From Anaerobacillus alkaliphilus (GTDB taxonomy: Bacteria > Bacillota > Bacilli > Bacillales > Anaerobacillaceae): a stretch of DNA of 64,000 nucleotides. This document shows, piece by piece, positions 56,833-64,000 of this stretch; the stretch's first letter is position 1, and each line of letters starts with the position of its first letter. The stretch lies in assembly GCF_004116265.1 (NCBI RefSeq), contig NZ_QOUX01000046.1, positions 186,001 through 250,000 on the forward strand, given 5' to 3'. Below the pieces are notes generated by a model. That model searched no databases, was not told the DNA's origin, and worked only from the letters and a program-made list of their open reading frames with translations. The position numbers were made by a program, and so were the translations under genes.

Positions 56833-57549
56833 TTAACAATACCAAGCACCGTTTATATTAATGATTTGTCCATTAATATAAGATGCTTTTTCGGAAATCA
56901 AGAACGTAACAAGGTCCGCAACTTCTTCTGGTTTACCTAATCGGCCCATTGGAATGTCCTCGCAAAGAGACGCTATTTCATCCTTGTCAAATTGAGACAT
57001 CATTGATGTTGTGATTGCTCCTGGAGCTACGCCATTAACATTTATGCCACTAGGAGCAACTTCCTTAGCCAAAGCTTTAACAAATGTATTTAGACCACCT
57101 TTGACCGTGGAATACAACACTTCACAAGAAGCACCTGTTACTCCCCAAATCGATGATATAACCGCAATTTTCCCTGTCTTCTTTTGGATCATTGTAGGAA
57201 GAAATGCCTTCGTTAATAATAATGGGCTCGTCAGATGGAGTTGAATCATTTCATCAACTTTTGAATCAGTCATATCCGTTAGTAATCCAAAGAAGCTCGC
57301 ACCACTATTTAATATTAGGACATCTATCGGGTGAAGAACTTGATTGACAATGTCTGCTACACCCGATTTGTGCGAAAGATCTGCTTGAATTTTCCAAGTA
57401 GTTGAATGTCCAAATTCTTCCCTTAGTTGATCAATACTATCTTCATTTTTATGGTAATGTAAGTATAACCCATATCCTTCTTTTGCTAATGCTGTTGCTA
57501 TTTCGCGACCAATTCCCCCACTTGCTCCTGTAATTAATGCATATTTCAC
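56833..57549 (-). CDS. ymfI: EF-P 5-aminopentanone reductase YmfI
   Basis: A 238-residue short-chain dehydrogenase: cofactor motif TGASGGIG at 8-15, NSGA, catalytic Ser in ISSIWG and YSTVK near 150. YmfI reduces the 5-aminopentanone group on elongation factor P to 5-aminopentanol in Bacillus. It follows ymfH by 22 bases. Confidence 0.9.
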   Translation of the reverse strand: MKYALITGASGGIGREIATALAKEGYGLYLHYHKNEDSIDQLREEFGHSTTWKIQADLSHKSGVADIVNQVLHPIDVLILNSGASFFGLLTDMTDSKVDEMIQLHLTSPLLLTKAFLPTMIQKKTGKIAVISSIWGVTGASCEVLYSTVKGGLNTFVKALAKEVAPSGINVNGVAPGAITTSMMSQFDKDEIASLCEDIPMGRLGKPEEVADLVTFLISEKASYINGQIININGAWYC

Positions 57550-57571
57550 AATTTCTCCTCAACCTTTACCT

Positions 57572-58855
57572 TTATTTAGGAAGAACTTGACAAACAGTAA
57601 ACATCTCTAAGTCAAAATGTTCTTTGGCTTTCTGTGCTAGTTCTTCGATTGTTAGACTTTCTAACGTATCGACAACGTCAAATAAATTCATTTCATTAAA
57701 TTGGTAGCGTGTAAACTGATTCGCAATGTATTCCGGGGAATTAATCGCTCTAAGAAAAGCACCAATTTTTTTCTTAATAGCACGAGTAACCGCTTTTTCA
57801 TCTAACGGAGAACTTGTAAATGCCTGAACCATTTCTTCAAGTGTACGAACTAACTGATCTGGATCTTTCGTATCTCCACCGATAATTGAAAATCCAAACC
57901 CTTTCTCTGCTGAATAATCAAAGGAAAACGAATCGTCAATTAGCCCCTCATTGTATAATTTCTCATAGTTACTCGAACTTTGACCTAGCATTAAGTCTAA
58001 TAGGATGTTAATACTCAATTCATGCTTTAACAGTTCACTCCCTTGTTTCGTTTGTTCCTTTTCCTTAAAGCCTACTAAGCATTTTGGGGTATGAACTGAC
58101 ATTTTTAAGACTTCCTTAGTCTTTGCTACGGTCGCTGGTTCCTGATCAAAAATACGCTCAATCGTTTGCATCTCTTTAAACGTTTTCTTCCCTTGGTTTT
58201 CTTTTACTAGTTGAAAGATCGCTTCTGGTTCAATAGCCCCGACCACAAATAACACCATGTTTTTAGGGTGGTAAAAAGTCTCATAACACGTATAGAGTAA
58301 GTCTTTGGTAATTTTATCAATTGACTCTATGGTACCAGCTATATCAATTTTTACCGGATGATGATGGAACATGTTTTCAATAACTCCAAAATATACTCGC
58401 CAATCTGGATTGTCATCATACATCGTTATTTCCTGCCCGATAATTCCTTTTTCTTTTTCAACACTTTCCTCCGTAAAGTAAGGATGTTGAACAAAGTCTA
58501 AAAGGGTAACTAAATTCTTCTCTACCTCAGATGTACTTGAGAATAGATAGGCAGTTCGGGTGAAACTAGTAAATGCATTAGCTGATGCACCTTGTTTACT
58601 AAATAATTGGAAAACGTCTCCTTCTTCGTCTTCAAACATTTTATGTTCTAAGAAGTGGGCAATTCCATCTGGCACTTTTATAGACTCTTTATCCCCAATC
58701 GGAATAAAGTTATTGTCAACAGAGCCGTACTTTGTCGTAAAAGTGGCATACGTTTTATTAACCCCTTCTTTTGGTAAGATATAAACTTCTAACCCATTTT
58801 CTAGCGTTTCGTGATACAACGTTTCATTTAATTGTTCAAATAAGATTTGCTTCAT
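57572..58855 (-). CDS. ymfH: M16 zinc peptidase YmfH
   Basis: A 427-residue M16 (pitrilysin-type) peptidase with the inverted zinc motif HFLEH near residue 66, a distal Glu in the KEKGIIGQEITM segment, and the second inactive M16 repeat. It pairs with the next upstream gene, ymfF, which lacks the zinc motif, as in AlbE/AlbF-like pairs. The substrate is unknown. Its start abuts the ymfF stop. Confidence 0.92.
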   Translation of the reverse strand: MKQILFEQLNETLYHETLENGLEVYILPKEGVNKTYATFTTKYGSVDNNFIPIGDKESIKVPDGIAHFLEHKMFEDEEGDVFQLFSKQGASANAFTSFTRTAYLFSSTSEVEKNLVTLLDFVQHPYFTEESVEKEKGIIGQEITMYDDNPDWRVYFGVIENMFHHHPVKIDIAGTIESIDKITKDLLYTCYETFYHPKNMVLFVVGAIEPEAIFQLVKENQGKKTFKEMQTIERIFDQEPATVAKTKEVLKMSVHTPKCLVGFKEKEQTKQGSELLKHELSINILLDLMLGQSSSNYEKLYNEGLIDDSFSFDYSAEKGFGFSIIGGDTKDPDQLVRTLEEMVQAFTSSPLDEKAVTRAIKKKIGAFLRAINSPEYIANQFTRYQFNEMNLFDVVDTLESLTIEELAQKAKEHFDLEMFTVCQVLPK

Positions 58856-60142
58856 TTACTTCTCCCCCTTCCCTTTTAAAAAGTAAATGGTGTCAAGTTG
58901 GACCTTCTGGCCTACTTTAACAATATCCTCTTTTGTCACTTGGTCAATCCCTGTTAACCAATCATCAATTGTTCTTTTTTTAGTCGCAATCGCATTATGG
59001 TGTAGTAATTCTACATAACCTCTTGCTACATCTACAGTCTCTAAAATCTGATTTTTGATAACTGCTTTTGTTTGTTCAATTTCTTTTTCTGTAAAATCTC
59101 CACTTTGCATACTTTTTAACTGTTCCTTAATGATTGTTACGGCCTGACTATAATTAGTAAATTCAATGCCAGACATAACCATCAAGATACCTTTATGGCT
59201 TTCATAACGCGAAGATGCGTAATATGCTAAGCTTGCTTTTTCGCGAACATTTATAAAAAGCTTTGAATGGGAGAAACCACCAAAAAGTCCATTAAACATT
59301 TGCATCGCAAAATAGTCTTCATCATTATATGTCGTAGCAGTTCGAAAACCGATATGCAACTTTCCTTGTTTAATATCTTGTTCTTCAAAGATCTCGTTTT
59401 CTTTCTCGACTTTCTGATTGCTGTTAACGCTAACTTCTTTTCTATCCCTAGTTAGACGATTCCCTGGGAAAATAAAATACTTTTCAACTAATTTAGAGAT
59501 CTCTTCTGTTTGCACATCTCCGACAATGTATAAATCAATGTCGTCATTAACTAACATGGCCTGATATTCCTCATAAATCTGCTCAGGTGTTACTGCCGTG
59601 ATTTCTTCTTCATAGCCCCATACAGAAAGTCCATATGGTTCGTCTTTGCACATCTCTTCCGTAATCCTCATATTGGCATAACGTATTTTATCATCAAAGA
59701 TAGATTGTATTCGCTGACTTAAATTTCGCTTTTCATTGTTTACAATTGAACTCTCAAAGGCATTATTTTCTTTCGTTGGCTTTAAGAGAATTTCGGCTAA
59801 AAGCTTAATCGTCTCTTCAAGCAGAGGTGTTTTATCTTTTAAATATTTTTCATTTGCCACATCCATTCGAAACGACAAGATTTGATTTTCACCTTTTTTG
59901 CTGACATCAACACCAAGTGTTGCACCGTAAAGTTCGTCTAAATAACTTCTAATTTCTAATCTAGAAGGAAAAGTCTCAGTTCCGCTTTGTAAAATGTAAG
60001 GTAATAGCGCACGTTTTGTCACAGTTTCTTTATTTAGCGGTGTTCGAATATGTAAGACGATTGTATTCGTTTTATATTTATTTGTTTCAATCACGTGAAG
60101 GTTTATCCCATTCACATTTTGCTCTGTTAATTTCGTATTCAA
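58856..60142 (-). CDS. ymfF: M16-like YmfF without the zinc motif
   Basis: A 428-residue M16-fold protein in which the region of HxxEH reads PYILQSGTET, so the zinc site is lost; a R/Y pair in the C-terminal half is kept (SLAYYASSRYES). It likely forms a heterodimer with YmfH. I choose the TTG at 60142, with GGAG upstream, since the longer frame lacks a ribosome site. Confidence 0.88.
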   Translation of the reverse strand: MNTKLTEQNVNGINLHVIETNKYKTNTIVLHIRTPLNKETVTKRALLPYILQSGTETFPSRLEIRSYLDELYGATLGVDVSKKGENQILSFRMDVANEKYLKDKTPLLEETIKLLAEILLKPTKENNAFESSIVNNEKRNLSQRIQSIFDDKIRYANMRITEEMCKDEPYGLSVWGYEEEITAVTPEQIYEEYQAMLVNDDIDLYIVGDVQTEEISKLVEKYFIFPGNRLTRDRKEVSVNSNQKVEKENEIFEEQDIKQGKLHIGFRTATTYNDEDYFAMQMFNGLFGGFSHSKLFINVREKASLAYYASSRYESHKGILMVMSGIEFTNYSQAVTIIKEQLKSMQSGDFTEKEIEQTKAVIKNQILETVDVARGYVELLHHNAIATKKRTIDDWLTGIDQVTKEDIVKVGQKVQLDTIYFLKGKGEK

Positions 60143-60202
60143 TAACCTCACTCCTTTTTTTTCCATTTTCACATAATCTGTTACTCATTATACCCTAGTT
60201 AC

Positions 60203-60230
60203 AAAAAAGAGACCATGTTAGTGGTCTCTT
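60203..60230 (-). terminator. Terminator after ymfC
   Basis: AAGAGACCA/TGGTCTCTT stem followed by six T on the minus strand. Confidence 0.85.
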
Positions 60231-60237
60231 CATTAGT

Positions 60238-60957
60238 TTATACTCTTTTTCGTAATACATGAAACTTAAATTTATCTGAGCGAAAATAATTTATTGAATA
60301 GAGGATTGGCCTTTCCCGATCATCATAATGCATTTGCTTTAGAACTAATAGTGAGGTCTCAGGTTCACAATGTAAGATTTCAGATACCTTTTCATGATAG
60401 CCAATCGGCTCAATCTGGGTCAGAGCATAAGAAATTGTTGTACCCTCTTTTTCTAAACTATCAAAAATTGATTGAGCATCATGTGAACTGTAATTAGGTA
60501 AATATTGTTTAGGAATTTTGTCTAAGCAATACACTACTGGTTCCTCATCTGCAGTACGAACTCGCTCGACAACAATTAAATCATCAAAGTTTTCAATTTG
60601 GAATTTTTCCCAATCATCACTTGTTGCCTCAACAATATTTGACGACAAAAAAATAGTTCCAGGTTTTTGATTTCCACGTCTTATCATTTCTGTAATACTA
60701 AAAAGTTCCTCAATCCCCGATGAAAAAAGTGGTTTGCTACAGATGAATGTACCAACACCATGCCGTCTCATTATTACACCTTCATCTTCAAGAATTCTAA
60801 GAGCTTCCCTTAACGTTGCCCTACTAATTCCTAATTGCTTAGAAAGTTCAAATTCAGATGGAAGGCGTTCACCTGCTTCATATGCACCTGTTTCTATATC
60901 GTTCTTTAATTTATCAATTACTTGTAAATATAATGGTCTATGATCAGCTTTTATCAC
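60238..60957 (-). CDS. ymfC: GntR-family regulator YmfC (HutC/UTRA type)
   Basis: A 239-residue regulator with an N-terminal winged helix ([28 protein letters not shown].. with [18 protein letters not shown]) and a C-terminal UTRA effector domain. The GTG at 60957 has AGGGGGA upstream. The ligand and targets are unknown. It follows spoIIIE as in Bacillus subtilis. Confidence 0.9.
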   Translation of the reverse strand: MIKADHRPLYLQVIDKLKNDIETGAYEAGERLPSEFELSKQLGISRATLREALRILEDEGVIMRRHGVGTFICSKPLFSSGIEELFSITEMIRRGNQKPGTIFLSSNIVEATSDDWEKFQIENFDDLIVVERVRTADEEPVVYCLDKIPKQYLPNYSSHDAQSIFDSLEKEGTTISYALTQIEPIGYHEKVSEILHCEPETSLLVLKQMHYDDRERPILYSINYFRSDKFKFHVLRKRV

Positions 60958-61063
60958 TATTTTTCCCCCTACAAGACGTAAACGCATAAATTTATCTCTA
61001 CATCTTCACGAAAATTAGTTTTTTTGTTAGTGTTACAAACTTTCAGTAAATATATGTTCTAAT

Positions 61064-63391
61064 CTAACCAGACGAAACATCATCTTCAGCTTTTTTCGAT
61101 ATAAGAACTTCCCGTGGTTTACTTCCCTCATATGGACCAACTATGCCTCGGGCTTCCATCTCGTCAATTAACCTTGCCGCCCTTGTGTACCCAATACGGA
61201 AACGACGTTGAAGCATTGATACAGATGCTGTATTCATTTCTATTACTAAATCAACAGCTGACTCATACAGCTCATCAGCAACCTCACCAGTAACTTGCTC
61301 TTCATCCTTTGTCATCATTTCTTCTTGATACTGTGCCTTCTGCTGGGCAATAACAAAATTAACAACATTTTCAACCTCATCGTCAGAAAGAAACGCACCT
61401 TGAACTCGAACTGGTTTTGAAGCCCCTACAGGTAAGAATAGCATATCACCTCTACCTAGTAGTTTCTCAGCCCCACCCATGTCTAGGATGGTACGAGAAT
61501 CTATTTGAGAAGAAACACCAAAGGCAATGCGCGAAGGAATATTTGCTTTAATTACACCCGTAATTACGTCTACAGACGGTCTCTGTGTAGCAATAATTAA
61601 GTGTATGCCTGCTGCACGAGCCATTTGAGCAAGTCTAGTAATACTATCCTCCACATCACTTGAAGCAACCATCATTAAATCGGCTAGCTCGTCCACGATC
61701 ACAACTATATAAGGCAATGTTGGTTGTTTCGCTTCATTTTTTTCATTTTGATTTACAATTAACGTATTATAACCTTCGATATTTCTCGTGCCAGTATGAG
61801 CAAATAGTTCATAGCGACGTTCCATTTCATTTACAACTTTTTTCAAAGCTTGAGAGGCTTTTTTCGGTTCAGTAACAACGGGAGCTAATAAGTGTGGAAT
61901 TCCGTTGTATACGTTTAGCTCAACCATTTTAGGATCAATCATCATTAATTTAACTTCATGGGGCTTAGCCCTCATCAAAATGCTCACAATAATGCCGTTA
62001 ATACATACACTTTTTCCGCTACCTGTTGCACCAGCTACCAACAGATGGGGCATTCTATTTAATTCAGCCAAAATAGGATCTCCAGAAATATCTCGACCTA
62101 GACCTATTAATAGCTTTGAAGCATCAGGATACGCATTCGTAGCCTCTAAAACTTCTTTTAACGTAACAATCGCTACTTCTTGATTAGGTACTTCTATCCC
62201 AATTGCCGACTTACCAGGAATAGGTGCCTCGATACGTATGTCTTTTGCTGCTAAAGCTAAAGCAAGGTCATCTGCTAGATTAACAATCTTACTTACTTTC
62301 ACACCGATGTTCGGATATACCTCGTACTTGGTTACCGCAGGACCTAAATGAACCTTCGATACTTTCGCTTTCACTCCGAAACTCTCAAGCGTTTGTTCTA
62401 ACTTTCTGGCATTTGCAGAAATATGTTGTCTTTCTTGAGATTGATTATTTTTCTTTGGATTATTCAATAAATCTAGAGTGGGAACTGCATAATGAATATT
62501 CTCTTGAACTGCAACTACACCTGTTGTTTCAATGTTTATATCAATCGTTTCCTCTACCTCTTGCCCCTCTTTTGGAACATTACTCTCGGCTTTTTTGTTT
62601 TCTTTAGAATTGTCGTATGCTTTACTAGCAAAATCATAAATGATTGGCTCAGGTTGTTGTGCTGTTTCTACTGAGGTTGTTTCTGATTGTGAGCTAACGA
62701 CCACAATAGGTTCTTTGTGAGCGATTTGCTTTTTCTTTTCTTCCCATTTGTTTGTAAACTGTTGCTGCACACTAATGAAATATTGTTTTAACGAATGAAA
62801 CACACGCCCAAAGATCGTCCCAATTTGAGTAACAAAGCTTAACAGGAGATCTGTAAACGATTTACCGGTAATTAAGATAATCGCGGTAATTATCATAAAT
62901 AAAGAAAAAACAACTGTTCCACTTGATGCAAATAAAAAATGAGTAATCGCAAAGCCGATGGCACCAACCATACCTCCACCTAAATCATTAATGGCGATAT
63001 CACCTTGGAGTTGAAGCCAGTAAAGTTCCCAAGTATTGCGAATGACTGAACCATCTATGAAATCACCTTGTTTAGAGAAAAGATCAAATAGTCGAATATG
63101 ACTTAATAAGACAATTGCAAAGACTAATAAATACACACCAAGTAATCTTCTCGTAAAAAAGCTTGGAACTTTTCGTTTAATCATTAAATAAAGTGACGTA
63201 ACAAATAATCCAATGGTAAGGGCTACATGCCACTCCCCTAGGAAAAATCGGAATAAATGAGTTAAACCTTGTCCAACACTACCAAGTCTAGCAAAAGCAA
63301 CCGAGGCTAATACAATAAGGAATAATCCTACGAGTTCAAAACTGAGCTGTCTTTTCCACTCTACTTTTTTTTGTTTTTTTCTTGTGGCCAT
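61064..63391 (-). CDS. spoIIIE: DNA translocase SpoIIIE/FtsK
   Basis: A 775-residue DNA pump: four or five N-terminal membrane helices (about 20-190), a variable Gln/Glu-rich linker, an alpha domain ([12 protein letters not shown]), the motor with Walker A GATGSGKS and Walker [13 protein letters not shown], and a C-terminal gamma winged helix ([26 protein letters not shown], split) that reads SRS/KOPS-like sites. In sporulation it moves the chromosome into the forespore. Confidence 0.96.
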   Translation of the reverse strand: MATRKKQKKVEWKRQLSFELVGLFLIVLASVAFARLGSVGQGLTHLFRFFLGEWHVALTIGLFVTSLYLMIKRKVPSFFTRRLLGVYLLVFAIVLLSHIRLFDLFSKQGDFIDGSVIRNTWELYWLQLQGDIAINDLGGGMVGAIGFAITHFLFASSGTVVFSLFMIITAIILITGKSFTDLLLSFVTQIGTIFGRVFHSLKQYFISVQQQFTNKWEEKKKQIAHKEPIVVVSSQSETTSVETAQQPEPIIYDFASKAYDNSKENKKAESNVPKEGQEVEETIDINIETTGVVAVQENIHYAVPTLDLLNNPKKNNQSQERQHISANARKLEQTLESFGVKAKVSKVHLGPAVTKYEVYPNIGVKVSKIVNLADDLALALAAKDIRIEAPIPGKSAIGIEVPNQEVAIVTLKEVLEATNAYPDASKLLIGLGRDISGDPILAELNRMPHLLVAGATGSGKSVCINGIIVSILMRAKPHEVKLMMIDPKMVELNVYNGIPHLLAPVVTEPKKASQALKKVVNEMERRYELFAHTGTRNIEGYNTLIVNQNEKNEAKQPTLPYIVVIVDELADLMMVASSDVEDSITRLAQMARAAGIHLIIATQRPSVDVITGVIKANIPSRIAFGVSSQIDSRTILDMGGAEKLLGRGDMLFLPVGASKPVRVQGAFLSDDEVENVVNFVIAQQKAQYQEEMMTKDEEQVTGEVADELYESAVDLVIEMNTASVSMLQRRFRIGYTRAARLIDEMEARGIVGPYEGSKPREVLISKKAEDDVSSG

Positions 63392-63445
63392 TGTTTCACC
63401 TCTATACTAAAATCTATGAAAACATCAACAAGTATTTCTTATAAA

Positions 63446-63486
63446 GTAAGTAAGAAGAAGCAGCCGAAGAAAAAACGGCTGCTCTT
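63446..63486 (-). terminator. Hairpin in the spoIIIE leader (terminator of tepA-ylzJ or attenuator)
   Basis: AGCAGCCG/CGGCTGCT stem, loop of mainly T, followed by TCTTCTTAC. The T tract is weak. It lies downstream of a promoter-like element and upstream of spoIIIE. Confidence 0.55.
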
Positions 63487-63520
63487 AGTGATTGTTGCTA
63501 CTTTTTTCTTAAGTATGCTT

Positions 63521-63529
63521 ATTATACCA
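63521..63529 (-). promoter_or_regulatory. Extended -10 element upstream of spoIIIE
   Basis: Minus-strand TGGTATAAT is a consensus extended -10, 130 bases upstream of spoIIIE. No good -35 is seen. Confidence 0.5.
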
Positions 63530-63566
63530 TAACGACAACTCGAAAAACTAGATAAATGATTTAGCT

Positions 63567-63689
63567 AGGCTGCTTTCGCAAAATTAATAAGGTTTGATGG
63601 GCATTTTTTTCTAAGTTAACACTAAGTAATCCATAATATACTTATTCGAAACGGAAAACTTTGAACCAAAAAGTTTACGAAAAGAGCCT
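63567..63689. mobile_element. MITE-like element, copy 2
   Basis: The left end AGGCTGCTTTCGCAAA and right end TTTACGAAAAGAGCCT mirror those of copy 1 at 10968-11099. The interior is different but of similar AT-rich nature and length (123 against 132 bases). Outer TTTAGCT/AGCTAAA extends the symmetry with a two-base shift. It is non-coding and sits between ylzJ and spoIIIE. Confidence 0.6.
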
Positions 63690-63693
63690 TGAG

Positions 63694-63903
63694 CTAAAAT
63701 AAAGAAATCATTTTTCCAGGTGTATAGTTCTCATTTAAAAATGCATTTGGATCAGTACTTAACAGGCGAACGACTCTGAATTCCCTCATTGACACTTGCT
63801 CTAAGACTAATTGTCCTTCTTGGATCTCAACGGTTATTTGATTTTGGGCTGATTGCTCTTCAGGATAAATTAATTCTTGAGGAACCGGTGTATACAAAAT
63901 CAT
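63694..63903 (-). CDS. ylzJ: YlzJ-like protein
   Basis: A 69-residue protein beginning MILYTPVPQELIYP with FRVVRLLSTDPNAFLNENYTPG near the end, the YlzJ family pattern. The function is unknown. Its ATG overlaps the TGA of tepA (ATGA), so the two are coupled. It lies between tepA and spoIIIE as in Bacillus subtilis. Confidence 0.88.
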   Translation of the reverse strand: MILYTPVPQELIYPEEQSAQNQITVEIQEGQLVLEQVSMREFRVVRLLSTDPNAFLNENYTPGKMISLF

Positions 63904-64000
63904 TGCACTAACTCCCCGCTATTTTGAATTCCACGTCTTTGTTCAATTAGCTCGTTTAATTTTTTGATTGCTTTCCCAATTCCACCTACTTCATTAATAA
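63900..64000 (-). CDS. tepA: ClpP-class protease TepA, C-terminal end (partial)
   Basis: The last 33 codons before a TGA at 63900-63902 read INEVGGIGKAIKKLNELIEQ and continue RRGIQNSGELVQ, fitting the C-terminus of TepA (YmfB), a ClpP-like protease upstream of ylzJ and spoIIIE. The rest of the gene lies beyond the window edge. The assignment relies on this short tail and on gene order. Confidence 0.75.
   Translation of the reverse strand, partial: INEVGGIGKAIKKLNELIEQRRGIQNSGELVQ

Overview
The window is a chromosomal segment of a low-GC, endospore-forming Firmicute of the Bacillaceae. Three things point there: the gene order follows the lexA-tkt, glnRA-hfq-mutSL and recA-ymf-spoIIIE regions of Bacillus subtilis read in reverse; sporulation genes are present (sirA, spoVK, cotE, spoVS, spoIIIE); and the promoters and Shine-Dalgarno sites are of Bacillus type. 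A strongly acidic RodZ ectodomain is compatible with an alkaliphile, but the genus cannot be fixed from the sequence. Nearly all genes lie on the minus strand.

Region by region. 1-6.0 kb: the end of an unknown plus-strand gene, a DUF1292 gene, a HAD phosphatase, a 112-bp palindromic element, a YceI gene with a structured promoter, an apparently free-standing 5S rRNA gene, a beta-propeller protein, a helical protein, methionine gamma-lyase and yneK. 6.0-11 kb: a thiol/membrane cluster (ccdC, a degenerate Lgt-like protein, a TlpA-like thioredoxin) and the copper operon csoR-copA-copZ with a CsoR-type operator. 11-16 kb: a heterodimeric ABC exporter with a MITE-like element at its 3' end, and mnmH (tRNA 2-selenouridine synthase). 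16-21 kb: yneF, sirA, tkt, ynzC, yneB, yneA and the divergent lexA, with three LexA-box candidates. 21-30 kb: an HD-GYP protein, hemY/cgoX, glnA-glnR with two perfect GlnR sites, ynbB, hflX and spoVK. 30-38 kb: a tyrosine-recombinase homologue with decayed catalytic residues, hfq, miaA, a SAM methyltransferase, mutL and mutS. 38-47 kb: an amidoligase-like gene, cotE, ricA (ymcA), miaB, korB-korA, spoVS and ymdB. 47-64 kb: rny, recA, a DEAD-box helicase, cinA, pgsA, a yajQ homologue, rodZ, ymfK, ymfJ, ymfI, ymfH, ymfF, ymfC, spoIIIE, ylzJ and the end of tepA.

Functional links: recA, lexA, yneA and yneB form an SOS set with visible LexA sites. GlnR controls glnRA through two sites. CsoR controls copper export. 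RicA and MiaB are adjacent to the CotE/MutSL block. YmfF/YmfH pair a motif-less with a motif-bearing M16 peptidase. No prophage, CRISPR array, tRNA or full insertion sequence was seen. Mobile or repeated DNA is limited to two copies of a MITE-like element (10968-11099 and 63567-63689), a long palindrome (1562-1673) and a GC-richer intergenic repeat (24339-24509, with a possible remnant at 46112-46147). I found no clear undescribed multi-gene system. The best leads are the degenerate recombinase, the Lgt-like protein beside TlpA, the orphan 5S gene, the Walker A change in MnmH and the small repeat families.
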